Of a DNA stretch of 33,043 nucleotides, positions 32,930 through 33,043 are shown in pieces. The DNA comes from Tangfeifania diversioriginum (GTDB lineage Bacteria > Bacteroidota > Bacteroidia > Bacteroidales > Prolixibacteraceae): positions 1 through 33,043 of the forward strand of contig CAMCBW010000057.1 of assembly GCA_945873105.1 (NCBI GenBank), read 5' to 3'. The notes under the pieces were generated by a model. That model ran no database searches. It worked only from the letters and a program-made list of their open reading frames with translations, and was not told the DNA's origin. Each line of letters opens with the position of its first letter. Position 1 is the first letter of the stretch. Position numbers and translations under genes: made by a program.

Positions 32930-33043
32930 ATTGACAAGTAGCTGAAAATTGATATTAATTGAAAATCATTGACCACTCATGGCTATAATTGAGTATAGAG
33001 TCAAAGATTTGGTTTTTAATGGTTGATTTTGCTACTTTTAATC

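Noticed and set aside
1-33043. SusC/SusD polysaccharide utilization locus
   Set aside because: No TonB-dependent receptor or SusD-like lipoprotein is encoded anywhere in the window, although GH content resembles such loci.

Overview
The window looks like a chromosomal segment from a member of the Bacteroidota, probably a free-living or sediment-type Bacteroidales/Marinilabiliales relative. The basis is the set of exported glycoside hydrolases typical of that phylum (two GH97, GH88, GH2, GH27), a RhuM-family protein, an AAA/DUF4143 ATPase, weak Shine-Dalgarno sites, and several matches to the Bacteroidota -7 promoter box TAnnTTTG. No rRNA, tRNA or CRISPR array was seen, and no SusC/SusD pair is present, so this is not a classical Sus-type polysaccharide utilization locus.

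Layout. (1) Positions 1-5436, all plus strand: the 3' end of a uroporphyrinogen-decarboxylase-family gene, overlapped by a GH43-like beta-propeller hydrolase, then an unrecognised 535-residue exported protein with a toroid-like look, a GH88 lipoprotein and a cytochrome b561. (2) 5569-9210, minus strand: a three-module exported esterase (SGNH, alpha/beta hydrolase, SGNH, C-terminal beta domain) and a RhuM-family protein. (3) 9211-10256: a degraded island with an IS21-like end relic, a 42-bp tandem repeat, the C-terminal stub of a PLD/helicase-type gene and a small MNT nucleotidyltransferase. (4) 10387-15146: an exported PQQ-type beta-propeller, a GH97 of the SusB (inverting) type, and a DUF4143 ATPase preceded by twin palindromes. 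(5) 15242-27460: an AraC-type regulator divergent from a compact five-gene operon (MFS sugar porter, GH97 of the retaining type, GH2, GH27, and a cytosolic DUF5107-TPR protein), with gaps of only 12 to 37 nt. (6) 27490-30811, minus strand: a DPP-IV-like S9 peptidase and a YqjM-type old yellow enzyme. (7) 31294-32890: a pRiA4b ORF-3-like protein and a relic of a Tat-signal oxidoreductase that keeps its promoter and a strong terminator.

Functional reading. Region 5 is the most coherent system. Three exported glycosidases, two of them predicted to act on alpha-galactosides, release monosaccharides. A proton-type sugar porter takes these up, and the divergent AraC regulator probably controls the operon through a pair of 7-bp direct repeats spaced exactly 21 bp apart. 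The DUF5107-TPR protein would act in the cytosol. Region 1 and the esterase suggest processing of an acetylated, uronate-containing glycan. An imperfect inverted-repeat family with CACAAAG/CTTGGTG-like cores recurs in at least five intergenic gaps.
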